Position numbers and translations under genes: made by a program | DNA from: JADCRZ01 sp037718865 | Lineage (GTDB): Bacteria; Bacteroidota; Bacteroidia; Chitinophagales; Chitinophagaceae | DNA: 64,000 nucleotides | NCBI GenBank assembly: GCA_037718865.1 | Contig: JBBJMP010000017.1 | Coordinates: 1 to 64,000 of the forward strand | Direction of reading: 5' to 3' | Notes under the pieces: model-generated | Told to the model about the DNA's origin: nothing | The model's database searches: none | The model's input: only the letters and a program-made list of their open reading frames with translations | Shown: piece after piece, positions 17,450 to 27,023 of the stretch | Layout: every line of letters begins with the position of its first letter | Position numbering within the stretch: the stretch's first letter is position 1

Positions 17450-17552
17450 CCGACCAGCCTTCCCTACTTGCATAATCTTTAAGCAATTTAATAATTTGCT
17501 TACTAGTTCTACGCACTGGCGATTTTCTCTCAGCGGGAATTATTTCTTCCAT
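17450..17552 (-). pseudogene. IS66-type TnpA accessory gene, 5' fragment
   Basis: From ATG 17552 the minus strand encodes MEEIIPAERKSPVRRTSKQI followed by IKLLKDYASREGWS, and then runs into the intron's 3' end. The opening resembles IS66 accessory protein TnpA (HTH, 'RTS...I...Y' type). Only 34 codons remain. The identity is tentative; what is clear is that the IS21-end/intron boundary cuts this gene. Confidence 0.4.
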
Positions 17553-17628
17553 AATGTTTGCATGTTTAGTTCATGCAAAACTATTTAGGAAAAATCATTA
17601 TACATCATGATCCGGGTATGGGGTAGGT

Positions 17629-17770
17629 TGGAGGTTTACGACTCATTCATGAGCAGCAACTACAGCCACCGGAATCATCCGAAGCATTGGGCATCGATGA
17701 TTGGGCCTTTAGGAAGGGAATCAATTATGGCACAGCTATGATTGATCTTAACTGTCGCACGGTAATTTTC
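17629..17770 (+). pseudogene. ISL3-family transposase remnant
   Basis: A short open stretch encodes SSEALGIDDWAFRKGINYGT and AMIDLNCRTV. GIDDWAFRKG...YGT...DL is the signature around the first catalytic Asp of ISL3-family transposases. Both ends are missing. Confidence 0.6.
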
Positions 17771-18361
17771 GAATGCCGGTTATTATCTTTCCTTTAAGCT
17801 CTATTGTTACCCGGAAATAATTCATCGAGGCCTTATTTGCGGGTAAAGCTAAAAAGTTTAGGCAAATAATGCTATTACTTTTAAGAACCCCTTAGACACA
17901 GACACCGCCTTTTGTAACTTTCAAGGCGCATGCAGAAAATTACTACGGAAGCAGGATGCTGCACTTTGACTGTGTGCAATTAAGTAATCATTGCGATGAG
18001 GTCAAGCTGCATTTAAAGCAACAAGGCTGCACCGGCAACACGCATAATGAACCTGATAGTAATTTCGGCCTGGATCCGATTGATGAAAAAATCCTGAATG
18101 CGCCTTCCCAAAAACACACTGGTCATGGAGGAGGGAAATACAGGAGTCATAATTCAGATTAAGATGTTTATAAAGTGAACTCTGGAATTGTCTTAGCTGT
18201 TGAGTCAAAGCATGTTTCAGAAATCACTAATCTTCAGTATTACTGTTTAACATTTTGTATCAAATCAGTCCTTGATTTTTGCAATTTCCTGAATGATCAC
18301 ACATTTTATTTACCGTAGGATCAAAGAAAAAACAAATATATTGGTGTCAAATTACTTTGAT
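17771..18361. other. Spacer without a convincing gene
   Basis: Between the ISL3 scrap and a pair of small ORFs I see no recognisable RNA or family. One 68-codon ORF (17956-18162, + strand, MLHFDCVQLSNHCDEVKLHL) has biased, Cys/His-rich composition and could be a chance frame. The region is probably debris of element turnover. Confidence 0.4.
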
Positions 18362-18481
18362 ATGGACACTGAAATGGAACGCTGGGCCGAGCGCATGATT
18401 GAGAAGCTGGAGAAGCCGGCGCCAAAGAAAAGAGGCGGGAGCCTTTCGGACCAGGAACTAGCCCGCGTATCAGCCGGTTGA
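18362..18481 (+). CDS. Small hypothetical protein (39 aa)
   Basis: MDTEMERWAERMIEKLEKPA followed by PKKRGGSLSDQELARVSAG. It is strongly charged and helical with a basic tail. It precedes another small ORF of similar style at 18577. Such pairs of very short charged proteins are common in Bacteroidota prophage regions. No family recognised; the start could be upstream at 18293. Confidence 0.35.
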   Translation: MDTEMERWAERMIEKLEKPAPKKRGGSLSDQELARVSAG

Positions 18482-18576
18482 AGAAATTTCATTTTAAGAA
18501 AAATAGCCAAGGCTGAAAAAGAAAGCCAATAGAGGAAATATAACAACGTTAAATCAACAAAATTTTTCCAACAAAA

Positions 18577-18729
18577 ATGGAACCCCAATCTATCATAAAC
18601 GACCTGCTGGAACTCGAAGCATATGCCGAAGGGTTGAAGCAGTGGTCACAGAAGCTAAGGAAGAAGCTGGACAAAATGGAGGAACCAAAAAAAGGCATCG
18701 GTGGGCGGTCAGAAGCTGTAGGGAAATGA
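18577..18729 (+). CDS. Small hypothetical coiled-coil-like protein (50 aa)
   Basis: From ATG 18577 it encodes MEPQSIINDLLELEAYAEGL and then KQWSQKLRKKLDKMEEPKKG, a heptad-like amphipathic helix with a Gly-rich tail. It lies 95 bp after the 39-aa ORF on the same strand. The codon pattern is protein-like; function unknown. Confidence 0.35.
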   Translation: MEPQSIINDLLELEAYAEGLKQWSQKLRKKLDKMEEPKKGIGGRSEAVGK

Positions 18730-19004
18730 AAGAAGAATTCTTATTTTGTCAGATCAATCAAGGGTTGTTTGAGTGCACAAGAAGCAGGCAGCCATGGTTG
18801 TAACATTAAAACCAATTAAAAAATCAAACAGGTAGAATCAGAAAGGTCGATACTTTCCGCCTAAGAGCAATCTTTACGGCAACGTCGGCCAACTCAAAAG
18901 TATACCGCAAGGCCCCCAAACATGCAAATGATGCGGGGCTTTATCAGGGAGCCTTTCGGATACTTTCCTATCTGTTGTGCGCAACTAACGCAACAAACTT
19001 CAAA

Positions 19005-19667
19005 ATGGGAATAGGAAGACGTGAATTTCTAAGATTGACGAGTTTGGCTATAGGTGGAGTAGCCGTCGATCCCCTTCAAGCTGTTGTCACCACAAACAAT
19101 GTATACATCAATAAAAAAATCGGCATTTTATTTCACAAGCCATCACCTTGGGGGTTCATCAATGTAAAAGACTTTGGCAAGTTAAAGGATTCTCAAATTC
19201 TAGGAAATGGATGGAATGAAATAAAAGAAGAAGTTTGGGAAGACTTGGGTGATCCAGTTTGTATTGCTACAAAGTACTATCAGGACAGACCAGAATACAA
19301 GGGGCTTTTTTCTCCAACAATCACCTTGAATATCACTCCTAAAAGCGAACTAGAAGATCTAGGGTATGAGAGTTTTGAAGAATTGATGGAAATGTCGGCA
19401 TACGGAACAAGTCAACTATTGGAAGAGTTCAAAATAATAAAATCCTACGACCCTTATTTCATTTGTGGTTGTAAGTTTTATGAATACGATGCTGAGTACC
19501 TCTTTCAACACATAGAGATTGACAAACCTCTAAAAGTAGAACTGAAAGTCCTAAAGGCAGAACACAATGGCTTTTATTATGATTTTAACTGCCATCAGTC
19601 TTCAGCCCAGAACCAAATTGCACATAATGAGTTTGAAATGTTTAAAAAGTCCATCAAACTTATATAA
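19005..19667 (+). CDS. Hypothetical exported protein with twin-arginine signal
   Basis: Start chosen at 19005 (MGIGRREFLRLTSLAIGGVA), because this places the RREFLRL Tat motif and its hydrophobic stretch at the N terminus; an in-frame ATG exists 30 bp earlier. The mature part (about 190 aa) has no family I recognise. It is acidic, with aromatic-rich segments (YYQDRPEYKGLF, EYDAEYLFQHIEI) and one CGC near residue 156. Tat export suggests folding or cofactor loading before crossing the membrane. It stands alone between element debris and the prophage remnant. Confidence 0.6.
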   Translation: MGIGRREFLRLTSLAIGGVAVDPLQAVVTTNNVYINKKIGILFHKPSPWGFINVKDFGKLKDSQILGNGWNEIKEEVWEDLGDPVCIATKYYQDRPEYKGLFSPTITLNITPKSELEDLGYESFEELMEMSAYGTSQLLEEFKIIKSYDPYFICGCKFYEYDAEYLFQHIEIDKPLKVELKVLKAEHNGFYYDFNCHQSSAQNQIAHNEFEMFKKSIKLI

Positions 19668-19837
19668 GCTGCAGCCAACAGTGTGTTTATAAAATTGTGG
19701 CTGGAGGTTAAGCATTCAACTATAAATCCCTATTTTGATTTTGTGGTTAATTGAACCTTCAGTTTTTCAATTTCCACACCTTCATAAAAACTTTAAGGTT
19801 AGCGGCAATTTAAAACGATCTTCAATTCAATAAGTAC

Positions 19838-19930
19838 ATGCAAAAGTTAACATTGATTTTATTTCTTGTTCCTTACTTAGCTGTTTCTCAAAATACAATC
19901 AAACAAAACAATACTTGTGTTTTGTATTAG
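19838..19930 (+). pseudogene. 5' fragment of a secreted-protein gene cut by the prophage remnant
   Basis: ATG 19838 encodes a clear signal peptide, MQKLTLILFLVPYLAVSQNT, then IKQNNTCVLY and a stop. The frame ends where the phage-derived sequence begins (about 19920), so the gene's body was replaced by the prophage fragment. The minus-strand tape-measure frame also ends in this host-derived stretch. Confidence 0.45.
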
Positions 19931-21056
19931 CCCTTCTTAGTTCGCCCTGGGTACTTAAGGCTTTTGTGTAACGATCGTTAATATCAATACCAGCCTCCAT
20001 TTCCCGGTTAAAGCCTTCAAGCTCTTCCCTGGCCTCCTCTGTATTGCGTGTAAAGAATAAAACAGCTGCCGCAAGCGCTCCGAGGGCAATGAGCAGCACA
20101 CCGACCGGACTTAAAGCCAAAACAGCATTTAACGCTTTCTGAGCCGCAATGGCGCCGTAACGGATAACGACATAGTTACTTTCAGCAGCAGATTGTAACG
20201 TGATATTAAGAGCAGCAAGCCGGCGTTGAGCATTTTCAATAACCAGGTCCGCCGCGCTTTCTTTTTGCAATGCCGTCTGAATGGCTTGAACGCTATTGGA
20301 AACAACAAGCAAGGCGTTCATATGGGCCAGGGCCTTATTCAAATCTTCATTCTCATCCCCTAACATTTGTTGAGCAGCTTGCAGGCCAGCGGTTACTTGT
20401 ACGCCGGTTCCCATTATTTGCACCAGCCCCTCTATAGACCGTGTAGCGCTACCAGTTTGGGATATAGTACCATTTACATCCTTCAGCGCATCCTCCAGCT
20501 GGCCGGCTTTTTGGATCAAAGCATCGATGTCAGCGCCTGATTCACCGGCAGCAACACGCCTGGCAATCTGATCCTTCATTTCCCTGAGTTCCGCACTCAG
20601 CCGCTTAGTTTTGCCAGCCGTCACCACTTCCTGATCCCCAAACTCCCGGAGTACCTGCCCACCAGCTCTAATAAGATCGTTAAGCTGCTTCCACTCGGCA
20701 GTATTGGGAGATAAGGTGGACAACTTCTTTTTTGCTACATCGAGAACCAGGTTCAGCTGTTTAAATTCGTCTCCTGTGCCTTTTAAGTTCTTCCGTAACT
20801 CGTCAAGTGCCTTGCTACTTATGCCACCCACGGCGGCTTTACCCAAATTCCCGAAGGCATACATCAATCCCTCAATATCTTTTTTAGCCAGCTTAGCACC
20901 CTGAGCGAGCACATTATCATGCTTTGAAATCTCAGCAGTCGTTTTCTTAAACTGCTCTTCCACTTTTTTGTCAGCGAAGACGATCTGCTCCAGGCCATCG
21001 ATGCCGGGTTGCAGGCCACTGGGATCTGCTGTGAAATTTATGAGAATATTATCCAT
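19899..21056 (-). pseudogene. Phage tail tape-measure protein, N-terminal part
   Basis: 385 codons starting MDNILINFTADPSGLQPGID, a typical opening for Bacteroidota tape-measure proteins. Long coiled-coil helices follow (KKKLSTLSPNTAEWKQLNDL, AELREMKDQIARRVAAGESG). A hydrophobic segment near 320-340 (ALSPVGVLLIALGALAAAVL) matches the membrane-active stretch of such proteins. Full tape measures are usually 700 residues or more; this one ends after ELRRAN in a non-phage junction at about 19920. It cannot be functional alone. Confidence 0.7.
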
Positions 21057-21124
21057 CGAGTTAGTATTTAGAATATTATTTTTAATTTTTAAGATTAGTT
21101 GCTTGCACCAACTTCACCGGTAAA

Positions 21125-21622
21125 TTATTTTCGGGTTACTATTATTTTTCTACCTTTCTGACGATTGTCCTTCTCAAATATGCCGAGATACTTACCGAGA
21201 TCTACAAGGGCAGCTCGCTTATCACTAAACTTGAGTTCGGTGGTAATTTCTTTTACCACTTTGCCATCCTCCAATGTGTACGAGCTCACTTTAACCTTTA
21301 TTCCAATTAGGGGTATTGTCTTTTCCCTTGATAACTGGGTGATATCTCGTATTTCGTTGCCTTCCAGCAGAAAGTCATTGATATTCCAGAATCCCAAGGC
21401 TCTCAGCTCCTTTGTAATCATTTCGGCTGTTAATTCCATCTTATTTCGCAACACCTGGCGATGTTTTTCAATTTCCATCAAAATGTAAGGCTTTGACAGG
21501 TTTTCGTCACCCACTTGCCGTGCAGTCTTAGGTGAATAGCCGGCCTTAATAGCTGCTTGGGTAGCATTCGGATCGATAATATACTCCTGGCAAAACCGTA
21601 ATTGTCTAGAGGTTAGCGGCAT
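21125..21622 (-). CDS. Phage terminase small subunit
   Basis: 165 aa. MPLTSRQLRFCQEYIIDPNA, TQAAIKAGYSPKTARQVGDE and LSKPYIL form the Terminase_2 HTH signature that recognises phage packaging sites. A helical oligomerisation region and a basic tail (DNRQKGRKIIVTRK) follow. The gene overlaps its upstream neighbour by one base. The large subunit that should follow is absent: the next gene is the tape measure, 68 bp on. The protein itself looks intact but lacks its partner. Confidence 0.88.
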   Translation of the reverse strand: MPLTSRQLRFCQEYIIDPNATQAAIKAGYSPKTARQVGDENLSKPYILMEIEKHRQVLRNKMELTAEMITKELRALGFWNINDFLLEGNEIRDITQLSREKTIPLIGIKVKVSSYTLEDGKVVKEITTELKFSDKRAALVDLGKYLGIFEKDNRQKGRKIIVTRK

Positions 21623-22089
21623 TAATTGCTTTTTACTTTTTTCAAAAACATAAATTCCTCGTTCCAGCTCCTCGCTTCTTCAGCATCTTCCTGGGTAAAG
21701 GGCTGGCCAAATACTCCCACCTGCAGCAGCTCCTCGGGAGACATGGTAGCAATCTTTTCTTTCATAGCTGCCTGGAGCTGGTCTGCTGGGAGTTCCGAAT
21801 TAATATTCAAACCGGAGTTTTTCAATCTATGTAAAAGCTCGGCTCTAAGGTCCTCCTCGGTATAGTCATCACACTCAAAGGGATTGGTAAAATCTTCGAT
21901 AAAATCTCTTTGTTTCTGCTCTGTCGCCGGTATCGTAGGAACAAAGGGCAGCAGGCCTCTATCCCGTTTTTCTTCTTCACTCAAACTGTCAAGACCCTCT
22001 CTGATGCTCCTGCGCAACAACTCTTCCGCGTGTCGTATTTCGCTATTCATTTTACTTTCAGGCTGCATTGTTTGTTTCAAAATTTGCAT
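21622..22089 (-). CDS. Hypothetical phage protein (155 aa)
   Basis: An acidic helical protein (EEDLRAELLHRLKNSGLNIN, MKEKIATMSPEELLQVGVFG) without recognised domain, signal or membrane segment. It lies directly between the VRR-NUC gene (end 22090) and the terminase small subunit, overlapping the latter by one base, so translation is probably coupled. Its position suggests an accessory role in packaging or late regulation, but that is only context. Confidence 0.6.
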   Translation of the reverse strand: MQILKQTMQPESKMNSEIRHAEELLRRSIREGLDSLSEEEKRDRGLLPFVPTIPATEQKQRDFIEDFTNPFECDDYTEEDLRAELLHRLKNSGLNINSELPADQLQAAMKEKIATMSPEELLQVGVFGQPFTQEDAEEARSWNEEFMFLKKVKSN

Positions 22090-22561
22090 TTACCAGTCGA
22101 AGAAATCCGGGAAGTTTCGAGCCACATAAAAGAGCCCGCCAGCAGCCTCGATCTTACTCTGCTCCCTTAATTGGTCCGGCCGCATGCTATCCTTTCCAAT
22201 CTTTACCTCGATCTTTACCGGCTGGCTATTAATAATAGCATCGATGTCAGGCGTACCACGTCTCGTGTTTCCTTTGGTCCAGCGGACCGTCTGAGAAATC
22301 GTTTCAACTTTTTCGCTGAAGATGTTAAACCGCTTGATATCGTGTAACCTCGCTTGCCCCTGCGTGCTGATCCGATTACTGTAATGGCCTTTGAAAGAAA
22401 AAAAGTCTGTAATGCACTTGGTCAAGCCCGTTACTCGATTTATCGGTATAAGGTTTGACCTGCATGGAATACCCTCCGGATGCTTCAAAGAATAAAGGGG
22501 CCCGTTCTCTGATCGATTCCAATTTGAGCTGCCTTAACATTTTCTTCCAGTCCTCTTTCAT
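22090..22561 (-). pseudogene. VRR-NUC-type nuclease with a one-base frameshift
   Basis: The N-terminal part runs from ATG 22561 (MKEDWKKMLRQLKLESIRER) to about 22430. The C-terminal part is in another frame: TKCITDFFSFKGHYSNRIST, then GTPDIDAIINSQPVKIEVKI and AAGGLFYVARNF. TPDI...KIEVK is the PD-(D/E)xK active site of VRR-NUC enzymes, common in Bacteroidota mobile elements. Removing one base near 22428 joins NGL to TKCITDF and gives a continuous protein of about 157 aa. It could be a true mutation or a sequence error. Confidence 0.65.
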
Positions 22562-23184
22562 GCAGATAGTTTTAAATCCCAAATAAGCAGATAACCTTCC
22601 GTTGTCATTGCCCATCCAGAGGAATCCCGGTTTAACAATAAGTAGTCGGCCAGGTCCCATCCTGATTTCTTTTGCTCTTCGGTAGCATTTTTTTCAAGGA
22701 GATCCGAAACGATGATGGTGCAGTCAATCAGCTTCCTTACCTCGTCAGCTCTGATTTTCCATTTATCAAAGCAGCCGAGGTCAGGAAATAAAATAACCTG
22801 CCTGCCTTCCAAGACGCTGCAAACCTCTTTTTGTGTCCATTTGCAGCCACTCGATCCACCCGTTGCCAGCCAGATAATATCTGGAAAATAAATGCTGGCA
22901 ATCATGGCTGTTTTCTCGCTTTCTACAATTGCAACCCTTTTATCTGGATAAATAGAAAGCAATACTTCACAAAAAAAACACAGCTGCAGGTTGTTATCAT
23001 AATGATTTAAAAGGCTTTTGCCAGCATAGATTGCCTTTTTACCTTTATCGCGCCGGCCAGTAACGGGATCGTAAAACATAACTTTCGCCTGCCGTAGATT
23101 GCCCTGGATGTCAATCTGCCAGAAGATGTTTGCACCTGGCCAACGCCGGGAAGTACCGACATAATAAGATGAAACCAACTCCAT
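22558..23184 (-). pseudogene. DUF6371-type protein, C-terminal part (208 aa)
   Basis: Similar along its length to residues 150-355 of the intact protein at 5656-6867: SSYYVGTSRRWPGANIFWQI, VESEKTAMIASIYFPDIIWL and VILFPDLGCFDKW correspond block by block, including the Toprim-like acidic residues. The zinc-finger N-terminal third is missing, replaced at about 23184 by the integrase scrap on the other strand. It overlaps the VRR-NUC start by 4 bp, as in an operon. Confidence 0.7.
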
Positions 23185-23510
23185 GGCGATTGCTGCTCCG
23201 AAAAGCGAGCTCTCGATTTATCTACGTGTAACCATTAATGGGGAGCGCTTCGAAGTAAGCACGCAACGCTATATCGAACCGCCTAAATGGTCCATTTCTG
23301 CTGGCAAGGTTATAGGTAACAGCGAGGAAGCCGGGTCAATAATCAACATCTGGATGGCGTAAATCAAAAGGTCTACACCTACAACAAGTATTGCCCAAGA
23401 CGGTAAAGATTCCACTAAAGAAAAGTTGCAACGTCCCACACCCTGGTAGAAGTATTCAGGCAACCTAACATTCAAAAAAATTCGCTGATTGAAAAAGAAT
23501 AGTTAAAGAC
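23183..23510 (+). pseudogene. Tyrosine recombinase remnant (arm-binding domain)
   Basis: From 23183 the plus strand encodes SIYLRVTINGERFEVSTQRY, IEPPKWSISAGKVIGNSEEA and a stop at 23362. This is the Arm-DNA-bind module found at the start of Bacteroidota phage integrases. A further scrap in another frame (HTLVEVFRQPNIQKNSLIEK, ending near 23505) matches the region that follows in such proteins. The catalytic domain is lost. Confidence 0.6.
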
Positions 23511-23607
23511 ATCGTTCACCAGTACTGAAATAATAGTTTATGCCCATAAGTAACTAAAAGTTTACAATTGCTTAAAATTCCTATCAGTTTTTTTATATAT
23601 ATGTTGA

Positions 23608-23615
23608 TATATTTG
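23608..23615 (+). promoter_or_regulatory. Candidate Bacteroidota -7 promoter element before susC
   Basis: TATATTTG fits the TAnnTTTG -7 consensus of the Bacteroidota primary sigma factor. A T-rich stretch about 20 bp upstream could act as the -33 element. It lies 75 bp before the susC ATG. Tentative, as the area is A+T-rich. Confidence 0.35.
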
Positions 23616-23689
23616 CATTTTTTTAACATATATTTATAGACGTCGAGATACCAGGCATCCTAATGCCATAATCAACTAAATGCTAGATC

Positions 23690-26600
23690 ATGAAAACTAA
23701 ATTAAAACGACATTGCTATCCGGTTGTCATTCTTTTACTCCTACTGGGTATTTCCTTTAAAGGCCAGGCTCAAACAAATGCAACGGTTACAGGCATTGTA
23801 CGCGATGAAGCAGGCGCTGTGCTTCCTGATGTGACTATTACCGTCATTAATGAATCGGATAGTGCTTTGCAAAAGAGTACTATCACCAACGATAAGGGCG
23901 TTTTTAGTTTTAACCAACTTGTTCCCGGTTCTAAATACCGTTTCACAGTATCCCATGTTGGATATCAGCAGCAGGTGATTCGCAACTATAGTGTAAAAGC
24001 CGGAGAAAATACTGCCGTTGCGATATCGCTGGTTGCCGCAGCAAACGCTGCTATGGACGAGGTTATTGTAGTTGGTTATGGTACACAAAAAAGAGTAAAC
24101 GCTACAGGTGCAGTTGATCAGATCACTTCAAAAAATCTGGAAAACCGGCCAATGACCAACCTAACCCAGGGTCTGCAGGGTTTGCTACCGAATTTAAATC
24201 TGAAAATGTTGGATGGCAAGCCCACTCAATCGCCAAGTTACAATATCAGGGGCACCACTTCAATTGGTCAGGGTGGTAGCGCGCTCATTTTGATAGATGG
24301 GTTCGAAGGAGATCCAAGTTTGTTGAATCCAAATGATATTGAAACCATTTCCATCCTGAAAGATGCAGCCTCTGCCGCTATTTACGGGGCAAGGGGAGTA
24401 TTTGGTGTGGTGTTAATTACTACAAAGAAAGGAGTGAAAGGTCGTACCAGTGTAACGTATTCAAGCAATTATGCACTGAAATCGCCCATCACCAGGCCCG
24501 ATTTTGTAACCGATGGTTACCTATGGTCAAAAATGTTTGCAGAGTCCTTTGTTAATGGGGATGGTGCGTTCCCGCAAAATGCCAATAAGACTCAGAAATT
24601 TTCGCAGGCATACCTGGAAGAATTCAGGAAAAGATCTGAATCAGGACAGCCTTACAACCAGATAGAAGTTGATCCAAATACAGGTGAGTACACATATTAT
24701 GGCAGCACCGATTATTACGGTGAGTTGTATAAAAAAAATACAGCAGCTTTTGAAAACAATATTTCTGTAAGCGGGGGTGGTGACCAAGCGACGTTTTTAG
24801 TTTCGGGGCGGTTCTTAAAGCAGGATGGATTATTCCGGTACAACACTGATGACTACGATACCAAAAATATCCGGGCAAGGGGTTCTATTGAATTGTTCCC
24901 CTGGTTAACCGTTGAAAATAATACCGATTATTCTGTTGTAAACTATCATAACCCTATTAACGTGGGCGAGGGCGGCGGCATCTGGAGGAATATCGCCGAT
25001 GAGGGCAAACCCACGATGCCCTTGTTTAATCCGGATGGTACGTTAACTTTTGCTTCTGCGTTTACCATCGGAGATTTTGTATATGGGAAAAATGGAATTG
25101 ATACACGTCGCGAGGTATTCAGGAACATTACCGGTTTGAGAAGCAGATTCTTCAATAATAAATTCCGGGTAAATGTTGATTTCACGTTTCGTAACACGGA
25201 AAATAACAGATACCAGAAACGTGTTCAGGTACCCTATAGCAACTTCAGGGGAGTTACTTCGTATGTAGGAACAACGACCAATGATTTATTGTCCGATGAC
25301 CGTAAAACCAGGTATTTGGCAACCAATATCTATGCAGAATATGAAAACGATTTCGGGGATAACCACTACCTGAAGGCAATGGTTGGTTACAACTATGAGC
25401 AATCTACTTATAACCGTGTTGCCGTACAGCGTAATGGCCTAATTTTCGAAAATGCTACGGATTTAAACCTGGCTTTGGGGCAGGCCATAACCACCGGCGG
25501 CGGTTATGAACAATGGGCTATCCTGGGAGGCTTTTCAAGATTGAATTATGCTTTTAAAGATCGTTACCTGATTGAAGTGAATGCCCGTTACGATGGTTCA
25601 TCAAAATTCCCGTCCAATCAACAATATGGTTTTTTCCCATCTGTTTCTGCAGGCTGGAAAATCAATAAAGAGGCGTTCTGGAATGTTTCGCCCAGCGCTG
25701 TTTCCGAATTAAAGCTCAGGGCTTCTTATGGATCACTTGGTAATGGTAATATTGCATCCTATTCCTTCCAGGAGATTTTCAACATCAGCCAGACAGGGGT
25801 GATTTTAAACGGAGCAAGGCCTCAGACCACCCGTAATCCTGCCGTACTGCCTGACGGCCTTACCTGGGAAACTTCCACTACCAGTAATATCGGTTTAGAC
25901 CTGGCGATGCTTTCTGGCCGCCTGACTTTTATGGGTGATGCATACGTCCGCAAAACGACAGATATGTTTACGTTTGGCCTGACTCCTCCTGCTGTATTTG
26001 GAGCGGCTACTCCCAAAGGTAACTATGCTGACCTCACCACCACGGGTTGGGAAGCTTCCCTTACATGGAACGACAAATTGGGCAACAGCAAAAAACCCGT
26101 GAGGTATAGCGTACGATTGACTTTATCCGACAACAAATCAAAAATTGACCGGTACAATAACCCGGACAAATTGCTGAGCGATTATTACGAAGGACAAACC
26201 CTGGGCGAAATATGGGGCTACGAAACAGAAGGTTTCTTTATTGATGCGGCGGATATCGCTGCACATGCGAAGCAGAATCCGCAAATGAGGGCGTCCCCTT
26301 CCGGCTTATGGTTCCCGGGTGATATCAAGTTGAGGGACATGAACAAGGATAATTTAATTAACGTGGGAGAAAATAAAGTGGGCAAATCTGGCGACAGGAA
26401 AATCATCGGCAATTCAGCGGCCAGGTATACATATGGCGTCAACCTGGGTGCAGACTGGAGTAATATTTCATTCTCTGTTTTCTTCCAGGGTGTGGCTAAA
26501 CAACAATGGTATCCGAGCACCGAAACAGAAATGTTTTGGGGACAATATAACCGTCCTTACAATAATGTACCCACTTTCCAATTGGGTAATATCTGGACAC

Positions 26601-26971
26601 CCGAAAACACCAATGCGTATTTCCCAAGAACAATGTCAAGAGCGGCATCCAGTAACACGAACCGCACTTTGGGCGTTGCACAGACACGTTATTTGCAGAA
26701 CGTTGCCTACCTGAGAATGAAGAATATCCAGGTTGGCTATAACCTGCCTTCAGGATGGATAAGTCGTATTGGTGCCAAAAGTATAAAAGTATATTTCTCG
26801 GGAGAGAATCTATACACTTATTCACCGATGTACAAGATTCTCAAAAATACTATTGACGTAGAAAATGCTGTCCCTGTAGACCAGGACCTGAACAGTGGCA
26901 GTACCAACGGGGATGGTTACAACTATCCATTATTAAAGAGTTTTTCTTTTGGCGTAAACCTCGGGTTTTAA
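23690..26971 (+). CDS. SusC/RagA-family TonB-dependent outer-membrane transporter
   Basis: 1093 aa. Signal peptide MKTKLKRHCYPVVILLLLLG ending at ...GQAQ. A carboxypeptidase-like (CNA_B) domain covers about 30-115, then a TonB-box/plug region (VIVVGYGTQKRVNATGAVDQ; LKDAASAAIYGARGVFGVVL) and a roughly 900-residue beta-barrel ending in ...FSFGVNLGF, with the C-terminal Phe typical of barrel proteins. It imports an oligosaccharide or other large nutrient together with the SusD lipoprotein encoded 52 bp downstream. The substrate cannot be read from the sequence. The gene is complete and probably expressed from the promoter near 23608. Confidence 0.95.
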   Translation: MKTKLKRHCYPVVILLLLLGISFKGQAQTNATVTGIVRDEAGAVLPDVTITVINESDSALQKSTITNDKGVFSFNQLVPGSKYRFTVSHVGYQQQVIRNYSVKAGENTAVAISLVAAANAAMDEVIVVGYGTQKRVNATGAVDQITSKNLENRPMTNLTQGLQGLLPNLNLKMLDGKPTQSPSYNIRGTTSIGQGGSALILIDGFEGDPSLLNPNDIETISILKDAASAAIYGARGVFGVVLITTKKGVKGRTSVTYSSNYALKSPITRPDFVTDGYLWSKMFAESFVNGDGAFPQNANKTQKFSQAYLEEFRKRSESGQPYNQIEVDPNTGEYTYYGSTDYYGELYKKNTAAFENNISVSGGGDQATFLVSGRFLKQDGLFRYNTDDYDTKNIRARGSIELFPWLTVENNTDYSVVNYHNPINVGEGGGIWRNIADEGKPTMPLFNPDGTLTFASAFTIGDFVYGKNGIDTRREVFRNITGLRSRFFNNKFRVNVDFTFRNTENNRYQKRVQVPYSNFRGVTSYVGTTTNDLLSDDRKTRYLATNIYAEYENDFGDNHYLKAMVGYNYEQSTYNRVAVQRNGLIFENATDLNLALGQAITTGGGYEQWAILGGFSRLNYAFKDRYLIEVNARYDGSSKFPSNQQYGFFPSVSAGWKINKEAFWNVSPSAVSELKLRASYGSLGNGNIASYSFQEIFNISQTGVILNGARPQTTRNPAVLPDGLTWETSTTSNIGLDLAMLSGRLTFMGDAYVRKTTDMFTFGLTPPAVFGAATPKGNYADLTTTGWEASLTWNDKLGNSKKPVRYSVRLTLSDNKSKIDRYNNPDKLLSDYYEGQTLGEIWGYETEGFFIDAADIAAHAKQNPQMRASPSGLWFPGDIKLRDMNKDNLINVGENKVGKSGDRKIIGNSAARYTYGVNLGADWSNISFSVFFQGVAKQQWYPSTETEMFWGQYNRPYNNVPTFQLGNIWTPENTNAYFPRTMSRAASSNTNRTLGVAQTRYLQNVAYLRMKNIQVGYNLPSGWISRIGAKSIKVYFSGENLYTYSPMYKILKNTIDVENAVPVDQDLNSGSTNGDGYNYPLLKSFSFGVNLGF

Positions 26972-27023
26972 CCTGATATAGAATGCTGCACTTCGTCAGC
27001 TAAAAAAGTAAAATAATAAAGAC

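Larger units (their letters stand above)
19920..23510 (-). mobile_element. Prophage/integrative-element remnant
   Basis: It contains, on the minus strand, a DUF6371 fragment, a frameshifted VRR-NUC gene, a small unknown gene, a terminase small subunit and the N-terminal part of a tape-measure protein, with an integrase scrap at the right edge on the plus strand. Only 68 bp separate the terminase small subunit from the tape measure. Portal, capsid and most tail genes are therefore deleted and the element cannot make virions. Confidence 0.75.

Noticed and set aside
19838..19930. A complete short secreted peptide
   Set aside because: The stop coincides with the junction to phage sequence, so a cut gene is more likely than a natural 30-residue peptide.
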